A stretch of 64,000 nt of DNA from Pycnopodia helianthoides (GCA_032158295.1 CM063260.1:7978767-8042766), one strand, 5' to 3'. Counted from the first letter of the stretch, positions 1 to 11,016 are shown. Notes: a model not told the origin generated them from the sequence alone. A program made the numbers and translations.

Positions 1-180
1 CACAAATCTAAAAACAGTTGAAGGCCATTTCCGTCAACAGGTGAACATGTGACATCTAGATAAATGGAGCAGACAATGAGTCAACTATTTTTGAGGTCCC
101 TGGACCAAACTTTCAGAACTTGAAATCTATGTATCTTAATGTCAAAATTTGAGAATTTTGTATAAAACTTGATCCGCTGT
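1..180 (+). repeat. Dispersed repeat, copy 1 of 3
   Basis: Contains ACAGTTGAAGGCCATTTCCG followed by a conserved run of CATCT, GGAGCAG, GGACCAAACTTTC and CAATGTCAAAATTT-like words. Diverged versions of this order recur at 2708-2900 and 4256-4390. The family is unknown. Confidence 0.55.
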
Positions 181-182
181 TC

Positions 183-420
183 TTAAAAAGTTATGTAGCC
201 CGTGGGCCTTCCTGTGTAGAGAAGATGATGATTAAATGTTAGTTTTAGATGAAAAACCAAAGTATTATAAACCCACTCAACCATGTAGGGACTGAAACCC
301 AATCCACATGCAAGGCTACGGTATGAGATTTGAATCGGGGTCACAGAGATGAAAGGCAGGGAAGAAACCACTGATCCATTTTGGTGGTTAAATATTTGAG
401 ACTTACTGATTATGGAAGAT
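183..420 (-). repeat. SINE-like repeat copy (minus strand)
   Basis: On the minus strand it reads GGTTTCTTCCCTGCC, then GACCCCGATTCAAATCTC (B-box-like), then TTTCAGTCCCTAC and CATCTAAAACTAACATTT. The plus-strand stretch at 5000-5160 has the same order of words (GGTTTCTTGCCTTGAC, GACCCCGGTTCGTATCC, CATCTAAAACTGAA). The shared B-box-like word suggests a tRNA-derived SINE, but no complete A box was seen. Confidence 0.45.
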
Positions 421-440
421 CTCATACCAGTACCAATCAT

Positions 441-2029
441 TTAGAACAAAATTAGTCATATAAGTACTGAAAAAATCAAGGAGACAAACAATTGAAGACC
501 CTACTAATCATAGTCACTTGTCAATCAAAATCACCCCAATAAGAATGGAACATTTACCTTTTAAAAATGCCTATGACACCATTCCAATTATATTACTACC
601 CCCCCCCCCAACTCCGTTAATCAAAACGAACATGGTTCTCATCAACAATAATAAAAGATACTCAAAAAGCAATGGAGACAAAAGTGGACAAATTTAAAAG
701 ACAGGATGTCGCTGTTACCGAAGTTATCAATGTTAGTCTTTGTTTGGTATATAGTTGTGCAAACCCAGATGTTCATTACATTTCGACTGTTTGTCTCGAT
801 GGCGATACAAACATAAGGTTCAAAGTCATTTAAATGGACTTTTCTGAAGTCACTCAGAGTTATTTGATTTTGGGAAGATCAAGGAAGCGTTACAGAGTAA
901 TCAAGTGCAATACAGAACGATTCATATTAAGTTTTTATCCAACCGCAGTCAGGGGAATGAATGATATTGAGTAATCAATCTGTCAAAGTTATCTCTTTTT
1001 AAAAAGCTTTTAATATTTATATTTACCATTAATGAGTATTCTGGGTGTCAATTCTTAAATTGTTCCTATTTATTGTAATTTAATTTATTTAATGAAACTG
1101 AATCGTTTCTTGTGACTTATATCTTGTCCAGATATTAGAGACCTAACCCCAAATTGTACACAGTGTCTGAAACGACCTTTTGTGTGTTATTCTGATACAA
1201 ACCTATATTTACATGACCTGTTTGTTTGGAAATTAAAAAAACATTCTTTAAAATCATTACAATGTCGTAACGAACCAGTCAAAAAAATGCAAAAATTTAA
1301 ATGGTATAGTGGTTATCTTTTACGATGACTAAAAAACACTTTTACACAAAGATTTACAAAAGCAAAAATAGTTAGTGGCCTGATGCAGACCTGTGTATTG
1401 AGAGGGTTGCGACATAAAAGGGGAAAGTTTTCTTTGGTCACGTGGTTGCGTGGATGCAGCACAACCATCGTACAGTCTATAGTCTGGAACCCTATGTGCG
1501 CACAAGCGTGTTTTGGGACCCATTATGGCTTTAATCACAAGTTGGTTGCAATTCTCTCAATATACGGCTCTGGTCTGACGTTTCGAGCCTAGCAGAGTCT
1601 TTCTCGAAGGCTAATAGACATCACAACACACATAAACAGGTATGCTAGTGTAACAGAAGCAGTCAAGTGGAAAGAGATCAAAAGAGAGGGAGGCAGACAT
1701 CACACAGAAAAGGCAAATGATGAACAATGAATATGGCGGCAAAAGATGGGGGTAGAGGGAAGGGGCTGGTTTTACCACATAATGTTGGCAACTAAGTTGA
1801 AAAATCAAAACTGGGAAGAGAAAGAAGAAGTAGTTCATTTAGTGAAGGAGGCAGGCTAAAGAGGAGGATATCTGCAGCTTAAAAAAAAGGAGAAGCGAAA
1901 GACAAAAAGTTGTTAGTCATTTCCTTCTTGGATGTTCAGACCATACTAGGTCCTTTTGGTTGGCGAGCAGTTTGCAACAGCTAATTCTATTTTCTCTATG
2001 AGATATATACTCACACGACACGGGGGTGG
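441..2029. other. Intergenic, no gene seen
   Basis: AT-rich sequence with a C10 run near 600. Short open frames near 1383-1592 and 1611-1838 overlap on opposite strands and show no domain. No element boundaries were found. Confidence 0.5.
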
Positions 2030-2165
2030 GGTTCAGCGCAACCTCGGTATGCTCGATCTGGAGACTGAGCAGCGCAATCTAGGGATCTGGTCTGTCTGGA
2101 GTTTGAGCAGAACAATCGTGGGAAATTGATATATCGGAGATTGAACAGCGCAATCTAGGGATTTA
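2030..2165 (+). repeat. Three diverged tandem repeats of about 45 bp
   Basis: Three successive versions of a unit run GAGACTGAGCAGCGCAATCT, GAGTTTGAGCAGAACAATCG and GAGATTGAACAGCGCAATCT. The first and third are each followed by AGGGAT. The copies differ by several bases, so the array is old. Confidence 0.6.
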
Positions 2166-2699
2166 GTGCCCGTGTTTTCATCTCCAATTTGATGGCTTAT
2201 TTAGGTCTTTAAAAATATGATTTCATTCGTGCTCTCCGTTTTGGGATTAGGCTCTTGTAATTAAATGTTTTACCCCCCCCCCCTCCCCGAGTTCTGCCCC
2301 ATGTGGTTAATTAATGCAAGGGTGTCTTTTAAATAATTTGATTGTTTTTTTTGTGGGAGGGTATGAAACTAAACCCAATTTGAGACAAATTCCCATTATC
2401 GTATTTTCACGGTTAGGCAAGTTCGGTTAAGACCCTCATAGCCTACAGGTATGGACCGTAAAACCCCGGTTCATCTTGACAGATTGACAGGTAGTTCAAG
2501 ATTGAACTATTGTTTGTCATCAAACAAAATCTGCAAATGCTACCCTTCCAGAATGAATGCCTGTCCAAATTTTCAAGAAAATTTTTAAGAAATAGATTAA
2601 ATCACATAGTTTGGTTTTCACCGTTTGGTTGTTAATAATTCTTTTCTGCCAGTCTGCTTAGCCCTTACGCTGGTCAGATCGTTCGACTGATCATGTGAC
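2166..2699. other. Intergenic, no gene seen
   Basis: AT-rich sequence with a C10 tract near 2273. No open frame of note. Confidence 0.5.
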
Positions 2700-2707
2700 T
2701 GATATAA

Positions 2708-2900
2708 CTCCTCAAAACATTGAGGCCATTTCCGCCTACAGTTTAGCTTTGGTTAGATCTCGGGAGCAGCAGTAAGCAATGAATCCACACCATTATCGGG
2801 TCCATTGAGTCCTCGACCAAACTTTCTCAACATGAATTATACGTAGGTTTCAATGTCAAAATTTAATTCCATAGATTTTTTTCCAACGAGTGTTTTAAAA
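2708..2900 (+). repeat. Dispersed repeat, copy 2 of 3
   Basis: Shares GAGGCCATTTCCGCCTACAG, GACCAAACTTTC and CAATGTCAAAATTT, in the same order, with the stretch at 1-180. Confidence 0.5.
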
Positions 2901-4255
2901 ACCTGCAGTGAGGGACCTGTTTGGTTGCAACGTTCTTGTGGTTCGTTGTCAGCACATGCTGACAAGCTTTTTCCATAGATTAAGAGGTTTTTTTCCAATG
3001 TTGGCAACAATCTTTTTTTTCGAAGTGTATTGTTTAAACATGACCTTGTATTGCCTAGGTTAATTTAAGCTCAATTAATTGCTTTGATCAATTTGTATAA
3101 TTTGGGTTCATCTGCCATTGACAATTGACTTACCGATTTTGTAGACTAAGGATGCTGGTAGATTTTTGTCCTGATTGACACCCCCTCTAGGATAGTCCAG
3201 CTTAGGATATCATGGCATATGGGCTGACCAGAGCGTTCCACATGGTTACGACATTGGAAATTATCAAAATATGTCAGCCCGTACTGACAGCGGCCCTCAC
3301 AGCTGGGTTTTAAGGTACAACATTTTACTTAAAATAATTACACAAATTGATGTTTCAGTCTGAAAGCCTGCTTATTACGGCAGTCCTCCAGCGTAAAAGT
3401 ATTTCGCCTGACAAAGTCAATGACCCAAAAAATAGAAGACCCAACAATCAACGTTGTTTGCTTCAAAATAAAATTACAAAAACAAAATCCCTGACAAACG
3501 ATAAACTGTTTGTCAGTGATTTTCACGTCGTCAATTCCAAAAGATAATGGTTTACTTTTAGTTTACTCATAATTTTATTTAATGGACACATTGGGGGTCT
3601 CTATGGATAGCATTATCATACTTAGACCTCGACTTTCTTAGGTCATGATTTATTTGTCACAGCAGTACTCTTAAGAAAAATGATCACGGCAATTCAGAAA
3701 AATAATTCAGCCAAAATGGAATGTGAACAAATGGAAGATCCCCGTTGCTAACTGGTTTTAACAGACATCGGTGTTTGGGTAAAACACAAATATTATTATT
3801 CTTTATCCCTGATGCAAAACATCCATCGAAATTGTTGCGGTACGCGCTGTTAATATGATTCGAGGCAAGGTCGGTTTTCAACTGGCAAACATTTGCTCTA
3901 GAATGGCAAGGTCTTAGGTTCGAATCTGACCTGATTAATATGCAATATAATAATTAGAGTCATATAGAGACAACCGAATGCCTAATGCCAGGCGGTCAAG
4001 ATTACTAGGCCTAATGTCTCAAAGGTTGTAATAAAACCACATTTGAAACGCCTTTCTCGTCCCTTTCGCAATGTATAATTATTAACAAGCAGTGACACAC
4101 AACATTGGAAATGTAATACCAGCGCCCCTCTCCACCACAGAGGGCGCTGTTGTCAGTTCTGTTCATGGACGAAATTTAATGGTTATGATGGGATTTCAGG
4201 AAGATTGCTAGATACATCATGTGATAAATGTTTCTCTGCACCAGACACAGATCCA
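2901..4255. other. Intergenic, with a short GC-rich palindrome
   Basis: No gene is supported; overlapping opposite-strand frames at 3338-3547 lack any domain. A hairpin at about 4121-4152 pairs CAGCGCCCCTC with GAGGGCGCTG. The GAGGGCGCTG word recurs near 28075, so it belongs to a dispersed motif. Confidence 0.45.
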
Positions 4256-4390
4256 ACACAGTTGAAGGCCACTTCCGCCCACAGTATAAACTTGTCGCAT
4301 CTTGATAGAAAGAGCAGAAATCGGATCCATCCAGTAATGACGTCACTCAACTGGAGGGTCTAGGTCTCAATGTAAGAACTAGAAAAGCTT
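4256..4390 (+). repeat. Dispersed repeat, copy 3 of 3
   Basis: Begins ACAGTTGAAGGCCACTTCCG, then GTCGCATCTTGATAGAAAGA and GAGCAG, matching copy 1 at 15-90. The downstream half is diverged. Confidence 0.5.
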
Positions 4391-4999
4391 GGTACGAGTG
4401 CATTTGGAGACTGTAGGTGAATTTTGCTAAGTTAAATGCTTAAATTCAATACCATTCTTCCGTCATGTATGAAAGTACAAATACTGTGACATTCTTTGCG
4501 GTTTTCTCAACATGTGGATGCTGTATTCAACTGAAACAAGTGACTTTTATTGTATCTTTTTCGATAATTTTGCAAATAAATCATCATTACGTAGACAAAC
4601 CAAACGATGATCCTACCTCTAATGAGTCGGTAGGGACTTGGTGTGTTATGGCAAAATGAAGACATGTGCTTATACGCAAGGTAGGGGTAAATAGATGACC
4701 ATTTCAATAATGGAATATTGAAACAATGCTTTTATTTAAGTTCTTTCGGATACGGATGGAGGGACGCCACACACCACACATGTAAGAATTTGGGTGTCTA
4801 TTTATATACCTGTCGGTGACTCAATAGAAAGGAATCTAGGTGTTTTGACCAAACAAAGACGACCTCGCTTCGCTTTCGTGTACAACACACACAACAGGGA
4901 TGTCGCTGAAAAAACAATGCGAGTAGTAGTCGATTTACAGGGTCGACAAGTTTGTTCGTGTGTTGGTGGTAAATATCTCTGATATTCCCGCGCTAAGTT
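4391..4999. other. Intergenic, no gene seen
   Basis: Short frames on both strands (4465-4707) overlap each other and show no family signature. Confidence 0.45.
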
Positions 5000-5160
5000 A
5001 CTCCTTTGCTACAGGTAGATCAGATTGCTGGTGGTTTCTTGCCTTGACTTCCACCTTCTGGACCCCGGTTCGTATCCTGCACGTGATTGCATGTGTTTTC
5101 CACATTAAGGGGTTCACATCTTCCACATCTAAAACTGAATATTTGTCAATGTTTTCTAAA
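5000..5160 (+). repeat. SINE-like repeat copy (plus strand)
   Basis: Second copy of the SINE-like family seen at 183-420. It shows GGTGGTTTCTTGCC, then GACCCCGGTTCGTATCC, a Pol III B-box-like word, and the shared tail CACATCTAAAACTGAA. Confidence 0.45.
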
Positions 5161-7230
5161 TAATTGCACAAAAAAACTCCATAAGTTTTGACGTCTTAAC
5201 TTCTTGTACAGCAGCCGGTATCAGTAAGTATATTTTTTTCGAGGTTAAGACAGTTTGAACTCTTATCGGGTTTTCTATTCACTTTTCCCTTTCATGCAGC
5301 CTAGATTGGCATCAACTCTCCGTACACATCAATTGATATCGAACCCCCGGCTAGTGATGTACCCTGGATGAGCCTAACCAAAGCCCGTGTGTTTAGTTTT
5401 GCACAAAAGATGGCACTAAACTCCATCATGTGGTAGAGGAAGTCCCTCGATCCTCCGAAATGATTACTATTGACGTCATAATGCAAATGAAATTTATACT
5501 ATATCCTTTATAGGTAGGCATTGTATTTATTAAATTACAATAAATTTTAATGTAAACAAAAACCTGTACGTGTTAGGCCTTGGGTATAATGGTTTTGGTA
5601 TTGACTACTAATCATTCATTCTGAGAATGTTTTCAATGACTGAAACGCCGTCGTGTTTTTTAATCAATGCCATGTCATCCTCGTGGTGCCCCCATTCCTT
5701 TCATTGTGACACTGACTTTAACTCCAAGACAAGCAAATTAATTGTCTTCCACTGGATACAATAGTAGAATGGCAAATAATCAAATACAGCAAATACCATC
5801 GAAGTTACACAAAAACAATTGACACTCATAAACTGTACACATCTGTAGTCGGTATAATCGTTGTTGTTGATAACTGCATGAACACTGAACCAAGATTGAA
5901 CTTTCAATAATTCTGAAACAGTAGGGCCTATTGATGTTAATAATTTCCGTATACAGACATTCCATTCCAACCATTAGGGGCTCTCTGTATACAACAGCAG
6001 GAAACCATTCTTGTCAACAAGTTAAGTTTTTAAACTCAGGTCTGTTTTGGTGAACTTTGTATGTCGTGCAGTTTTGCGGTAAAAACTATGTTTTACTTCT
6101 CATAATCCTCATCACACTATACACCATTGGAAAGCTTACATAAATTTTAAAAATTTCCTGAAATGCTGAGAAAGTTTGGGTGCCATTTTTGCAAACTAGA
6201 ACATACAATAAAATAAAAACACTGAAAAAATTAAGGAAAAGCGTAAACTTTTTATCACAAAAAAGATGGTTTACAATCCAATATAATTCACCTCACTTGC
6301 GACAGATTTGCAATAATGAACAATCATTCACAATTATTTGGCATTGACTTAACCTTTTTTTTAATATAAAAACAAACCTCTTCATGTATTATCATTGCAA
6401 AGGTAATGGTTTGAACTATAATAATGTTGAAACTGTTCACCTCTGTGCCCATCAAAAAAAATGAAAAGGGATATTAAAACAAACAATTATTTAATTCTTG
6501 AATATTTAAGATTTGCTCGTAAAGTATATCATGTGCCTTCAGCAGGATCAAATACTGAATCTAGAATTTCTTCCTCTCCAAATGGCCTTCTCGAATTATG
6601 CATACTTCTTTTCATTTTACAATTAGTTACTTATTTTCAGGCATTTTGAAGCTGAACTATGGGGTTGTTTTCTCAGATAAAGTGAACAGAAATTGTACTT
6701 GTGCGTGTCAACACGAATTGACCCGGTGTCACTGCGTGAGTGCACCGCATGCCCACAACGGCTTGAAGAAGACAAAAACTAGTTTGGTTTCTGTTTCGCT
6801 CCGTATATGTTGTTACACCGATCGGATATACAGGGTACCATACTATGGTTAGAAAGCTTATAAAAATAATAAGCTTTTCAATGGTAAATGACGTGGCCAA
6901 CAGAGGGCGGTAGATATTTAGTTAAGAGCTGATATACAATAGACTGATTCCCTTCCTTTATCCAAAAGGATAAAAACACTTTATGGCACCGGTCCTATAA
7001 TCCAAATGGTTTCATTGGATAGACATAATCCTTTGATGACGCATAACTGAGACTGAAATTGATATAACATGAGTGAGGGTAGTGCATTATTGTGGTATGC
7101 GAGGTGAAAGGTACATCTGGCAGGGAACTGCAAGGATCTAAAGGGCGGTATATGGTGTTGTTCACGAGCCTTGAAGTGTGACGTCAGATGTTCGGGCATG
7201 TGCATGTGCATGTATATACGTTATAGTGCC
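5161..7230. other. Intergenic, no gene seen
   Basis: AT-rich with homopurine and homopyrimidine patches. Frames of 60-90 codons occur on both strands without a domain, and no repeat boundaries were recognised. Confidence 0.45.
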
Positions 7231-7644
7231 CTCATGGGTGCACCCCACTAAATAAACTCATAAAGCATACAGCGTAAATTGCTACATATTCAAAAATACA
7301 CGAAAAATACTTAGAAGACTCACAGCTATTAACAGTAAAGAGAAAATTATCTATTGACGCTTGAACTTTTATTCTCTGCTCAATTTGATACGGGGAGTCC
7401 ATGCGCCCGTCGAGTTATTCTCCCTCCTAGTAAAAAACCCACACAGATTTAATTTTCAAAACGTCCGAGCATCAATCTAGAAAAATGTCCCTACACCTCT
7501 CAGCAAATATACCTCATTTGTACACTGAAACACTTTCTGGGGGCTCTCAAATCTGTCTAATATGGAATATTTTAAGGGGCTACAAAAAATTTATGAGCTC
7601 GACGCTCTGTTTTCTCCTTATTTGGTGGGGTGCACCCTCATGAG
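7231..7644. mobile_element. MITE-like element, about 414 bp
   Basis: The ends are inverted: CTCATGGGTGCACCCCAC at the left and GTGGGGTGCACCCTCATGAG at the right. The similarity continues weakly inward (AAATAA ... TTATTT). No coding sequence lies inside, and no clean target-site duplication was found. Confidence 0.6.
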
Positions 7645-7765
7645 TTGATACTGCATTCCCACTCAATAAGGAGCCCCTCGTATCTTTCCCCAGAAAAAAA
7701 AAAAATGCTGAATATTTACATAAAATTTGATGGCTTTGAGCGTGATACAAGAATATATTGCTTGA

Positions 7766-7814
7766 GCTATGACAATATTGGACGAGTCGAAGATGAGTCT
7801 AATATTGTCATAGC
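7766..7814. repeat. Small hairpin, 18-bp stem
   Basis: GCTATGACAATATTGGAC (7766-7783) pairs with GTCTAATATTGTCATAGC (7797-7814) with one mismatch and a 13-nt loop. It could be an RNA hairpin or a foldback relic. Confidence 0.55.
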
Positions 7815-8150
7815 AAGTCTATCCGTTCCTGTTGCCCCAGTTGCCTGGAAACTCCATACTCCCATTCTTCTGTCCCCAATCCTGTGCCTCTGGTTTGCCC
7901 TCTCCAGTGCTCCATCGCATGTTCCCAGGCCCCATAGGTTCTATTTCTGTGTCAGGCCCTCGTTCTCCATCCCCGTGAACCCCCATACTTCTAAACTTTC
8001 TGCCCCCGTCCTCGCGCGTCCGTTTCTCAATCCCCGTGCCCCAGTTTCCCGTCTCCCGTCCCCCATGCCCCTGTTTCCCTCGCTCCCCATCCACGTAACC
8101 CCAACTACAATTTTTCTGCCCCCCCCCCCGTCTTCTTTCTTGTGATTCCT
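7815..8150. repeat. Pyrimidine-rich low-complexity tract
   Basis: Strongly C/T-rich plus strand built of loose copies of TCCCCGTGCCCC and CAGTTTCCCGTCTCCC-like words, ending in a C10 run. The open frame through it is a by-product of the composition. Confidence 0.7.
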
Positions 8151-8242
8151 CACCCCTGGCTAAAAAATATTATTGGTTTTTGTCGAATCCGAGGAAATTT
8201 AGGCTATTAATGAATGATTACTGAAGATTTTTGTTCGTAACG

Positions 8243-8410
8243 GTTTTTATTATATTTATGGTTGACTGGGTTATTACACGTATGGTTGATTGGGTTATAA
8301 CATTTATAGTTGATTATTATTACATTAATATGGTTGATGTGTTTATTACATTTATGGTTGTTATTACATTTATGGTTGATTTTGGTTACATTTATTGTTG
8401 TTCTTACATT
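8243..8410 (+). repeat. AT-rich minisatellite, about 22-26 bp unit
   Basis: Repeated words of the form TTACATTTATGGTTGATT and GGGTTATTACA, about seven imperfect copies. Confidence 0.7.
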
Positions 8411-8455
8411 TTAAAAACTTTTTTCTGCGGTGACTATTTTTAAAGCAACTGCTTA

Positions 8456-8564
8456 CAGTGTTGTAATCCAGACTAGTTTCCCTGAGACCAAGACCAAGAA
8501 TGCGAGGTCCAATACCATGACCAGTGAGAGACCCAGCAATCTAAGACCAAGACCTACAACACTG
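8456..8564. mobile_element. Small hAT-like relic
   Basis: The ends are CAGTGTTGTA and TACAACACTG, the same termini as the full hAT element at 49917-51986. The interior is rich in GACCAAGACC words. The target duplication is not clean. The homologous relic in the second duplicated block is at 12799-12906. Confidence 0.55.
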
Positions 8565-9178
8565 TCTTAGAGTGCATAAATGCTTGCAAAAAGCGTCGTT
8601 TAATGGAAAACCGCTTGGCTTACACATGATACAGTGATTAAGAGGCAAACATAAATTTAGACGCAATATAAATATGATAGTAAATTGATTTGTTAATCTA
8701 GTAAATAAAATATGGTTTAAAAAACATTTGTAAATAGCTAAAACACATCTACTTCTTACTACAATAATACTATATCTCAACAAAAGATTACATTTGGTTA
8801 CTATTTACATATATCTTAACATGATTTAAAAATATTAAGAAAGAATATTCGTAATACAAGATATTTCAAAATCTGTATTTTTTGTTATCTGTAAATCCAG
8901 CTTGATAATAGGGTATTTCGAATAATCACCCTACCAGACACATTTTACTTGTCTGAATTTGTTAAGATATGTTGGGAAAATGCAACATCTTGATTAATTG
9001 GAAATATCTTAAAATTTTGAATTTTCAATATTTATAACTTTTCAAAAAGTTATTTTAAAGTCAGGTGGTTGAATCTGTAGGCGTGCTAGTCTTTGGTTCC
9101 TCGAAGGGAACGTAAAAAAAAATCACTGACTTAAGTCCGTACTGCTCGAAATCTTACACAATCTAAGCTGTTTTTACC

Positions 9179-9191
9179 GGTTCTCAGAACC
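9179..9191 (+). repeat. Loop-deleted histone-type stem-loop relic
   Basis: GGTTCTCAGAACC has the two stem halves of the histone 3' element but lacks TTT of the loop. It is preceded by ACTGCTCGAAATCTTACACA and TTTTTACC, similar to sequence upstream of the perfect element at 48850-48865 (-). The duplicate is at 13508-13520. Confidence 0.4.
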
Positions 9192-9275
9192 CTTTCAAGC
9201 AAAGTGTTATTATGAATGAGACCAATACAAATGAAGTGAAGCAGTCTTAAAACACCGTTAAAGACCAGCGGGTTC

Positions 9276-9690
9276 AGTCCCTGCCATTTACGACCTCGTC
9301 ACCACTTTTTCATTCACTCCGTTACTCGATTTCACTAAGAGCTAAGATCAATATTGTAATATTAAGATGTGCATCAATCTTATTGACAACTCGTCTAAGA
9401 TGAATCTTTAGTGAGATCGAACCCAGACAGTTTCAGCAATAACATTTGTTGAAAAGGCTGTCACATGATCTCTATTTTACTCAATTATGGCAGACGCGCG
9501 TTTGGCGCACTATCTATGTGTATATCCCCTTGTCAGAAATAGCTCCAATGGTTCTTTTCGTAAAAGCGGCTTGGGCTTAGGTAAAGCTTATAAGCTCCGT
9601 CATTTATTTTTAAAAAGGGTGCTTTTGGCACCGGCTTTAAAAAGGTTTGCAGTATCACCTTGAATGCATGAACATAATCCCTGTATGAGT
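9276..9690. other. 3' flank of the Ig receptor gene
   Basis: No separate gene seen. Part of this may be the receptor 3' UTR. A short match to the GPCR 3' flank (CTAAGATGAATCTTTAGTG near 9397; related words near 13817) suggests that the duplicated block once extended further. Confidence 0.4.
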
Positions 9691-9696
9691 TGTGGT

Positions 9697-9712
9697 GGCT
9701 CTGAAAAGAACC
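9697..9712 (-). promoter_or_regulatory. Histone-type 3' stem-loop downstream of the Ig receptor
   Basis: Read on the minus strand this is GGTTCTTTTCAGAGCC: a 6-bp stem with one G-T pair and a TTTC loop, followed by ACCACAAC. It matches the classical replication-dependent histone mRNA 3' element. It starts 50 nt after the receptor stop codon on the same strand, so it would lie in that 3' UTR. No histone coding sequence is seen beside it. Whether it is processed is unknown. Confidence 0.55.
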
Positions 9713-9762
9713 AAGAGAACCGGTAGTTAACTGACTCGTTGGATGGGTTGTGAACTTTGTAC

Positions 9763-11016
9763 TTAATATTTAACATTCTGATAACGTTTCTCGACCCCTT
9801 GTTCTTTACCGACTGTTTCATAAGTGACATTACTACTGTCCGGATTGGTTCGGGGGGAGTCATATCTTGGAATACTGTCATTAAGTGGAGTTAGGTGATC
9901 GTAGGTGTGTTGTGTGTCATTACTCTGCTCACGAATCGTCTCTATATCATTTCTGTTTCCATCTCCTATTTGCTTCATCTCTATGTAGGGCTCAGTTTTT
10001 CGTTGTTTTGATTTTTTCTGCCTTCGTTGCGAGAGAGCAAAGAGCACATTAGTTATGACTGAGACAACCAAAAGGCCAATACTGACCAGGAAGGCTGATA
10101 TCCACAGGATAGGGAAGGGCTCCTGAATTACAACCACGGTACCTTCTGTCGTTCCAATACACTCTGTCTCACAAAGATGGCAGACTGAAAGATTAGTCGC
10201 TGGTTCCATTGTTCCATCTCTCAGCGTGGGTCCACTACTGTCAGCAGTCTGATGGCTGGTAGTCGGCTCATTTGAGTATTTTGTCATTGGTGGGGTTGTC
10301 ATGGATAGTACACTGATGGGACCGATAGTACATGATCTTGACATGCCTAAGAATGCTTCAAGATTAGATTTTACTTCAAAGTCAAAGTATTTTCCATCTT
10401 CATCTGGGCTAATAACCAGCTGTAACGACTGTGTTTGTTCACTCATTGAAGCTGCGCGAGTCCACTGATACCTAGTGCCAATTCGTGAACTTCGTGTAAT
10501 TGATACTGCTGGGTTACCTCTCTCAGTAATGAAGTTCATATTTAGCGTATCTCCTTCTTGAACAGTTAACGGGCCATTGGGAAAGCAAGTAGGTTCAGAT
10601 GGGAAGTACAGTACAGATACAAACTTGCTTGTCGAAATCAAGCTGGATCCCATAAGATCTGTTGCTCGGCATATGTACTCCGCCGCATCATCTTTAGTAA
10701 TATCAACGATGTTTAAGACCTCACTTTTTGATGTCGGGTCGCTGATCAGTGTTTGGATCGGAAATCTTGTGTCGAGGCTTGTTCCATTTCTTGCCAATGT
10801 TACATCACTATTCGTGACAATTCTCATCCATTCAATAATGAATGGTTGTGTGTGATCCGCGTTGCATTGCAGTTCAGCTGTTTGCCCTTCAGTCGGGTCC
10901 TCTAATGAGGTATAGAGACTGATGCTAGTTTGTGCATTAACTGTACTGACTGAATTTGGATCCAAAGAGCACCATACAAACAGCACTAAATAGATCATCA
11001 CACACACTTGAGCCAT
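9763..11016 (-). CDS. Intronless two-Ig-domain membrane receptor with ITIM-like tail
   Basis: A single open frame encodes 417 residues with the layout of a type I membrane receptor. Residues 1-29 are a hydrophobic signal peptide. Ig domain 1 (about 33-135) has Cys51, Trp63 and the D-x-A-x-Y-x-C pattern ending at Cys116. Ig domain 2 (about 144-236) is degenerate: Trp185 and Cys229 are present, but the usual first-strand Cys is missing and Cys144 may substitute. A Thr/Ser/Pro-rich stalk (240-275) with a small CxxC cluster (279-286) precedes one membrane segment (about 303-327) and a basic stop-transfer stretch (331-340). The cytoplasmic tail holds EPYIEM (Tyr344, YxxM type), TYDHL (Tyr372), VTYETV (Tyr399, fits the ITIM consensus) and RYQNV (Tyr412, YxN type). 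These suggest SH2-dependent signalling, possibly inhibitory; the ligand is unknown. A histone-type stem-loop lies 50 nt after the TAA. The fold is clear, but orthology is not. Confidence 0.82.
   Translation of the reverse strand: MAQVCVMIYLVLFVWCSLDPNSVSTVNAQTSISLYTSLEDPTEGQTAELQCNADHTQPFIIEWMRIVTNSDVTLARNGTSLDTRFPIQTLISDPTSKSEVLNIVDITKDDAAEYICRATDLMGSSLISTSKFVSVLYFPSEPTCFPNGPLTVQEGDTLNMNFITERGNPAVSITRSSRIGTRYQWTRAASMSEQTQSLQLVISPDEDGKYFDFEVKSNLEAFLGMSRSCTIGPISVLSMTTPPMTKYSNEPTTSHQTADSSGPTLRDGTMEPATNLSVCHLCETECIGTTEGTVVVIQEPFPILWISAFLVSIGLLVVSVITNVLFALSQRRQKKSKQRKTEPYIEMKQIGDGNRNDIETIREQSNDTQHTYDHLTPLNDSIPRYDSPRTNPDSSNVTYETVGKEQGVEKRYQNVKY

Larger units (their letters stand above)
8420..9275 (+). 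repeat. Duplicated block, copy 1
   Basis: Direct homologue of 12758-13605. Shared stretches include the hAT-like remnant, CCGCTTGGCTTACACATGAT, CTGTAGGCGTGCTAGTCTT, GTTCCTCGAAGGGAACGTAA and ACTGCTCGAAATCTTACACA. Copy 1 lies about 490 bp beyond the Ig receptor stop codon; copy 2 lies about 350 bp beyond the GPCR stop codon. Copy 2 has a small extra piece near 13365-13390. Confidence 0.85.

Noticed and set aside
3850..3940. Possible tRNA or tRNA-derived SINE
   Set aside because: GGTTCGAATCT is a good B-box-like word, but no cloverleaf or convincing A box could be drawn.
7630..8145. 171-codon frame through the pyrimidine tract
   Set aside because: Proline/serine-rich reading caused by C/T-rich sequence; the minus strand also reads open for the same reason.
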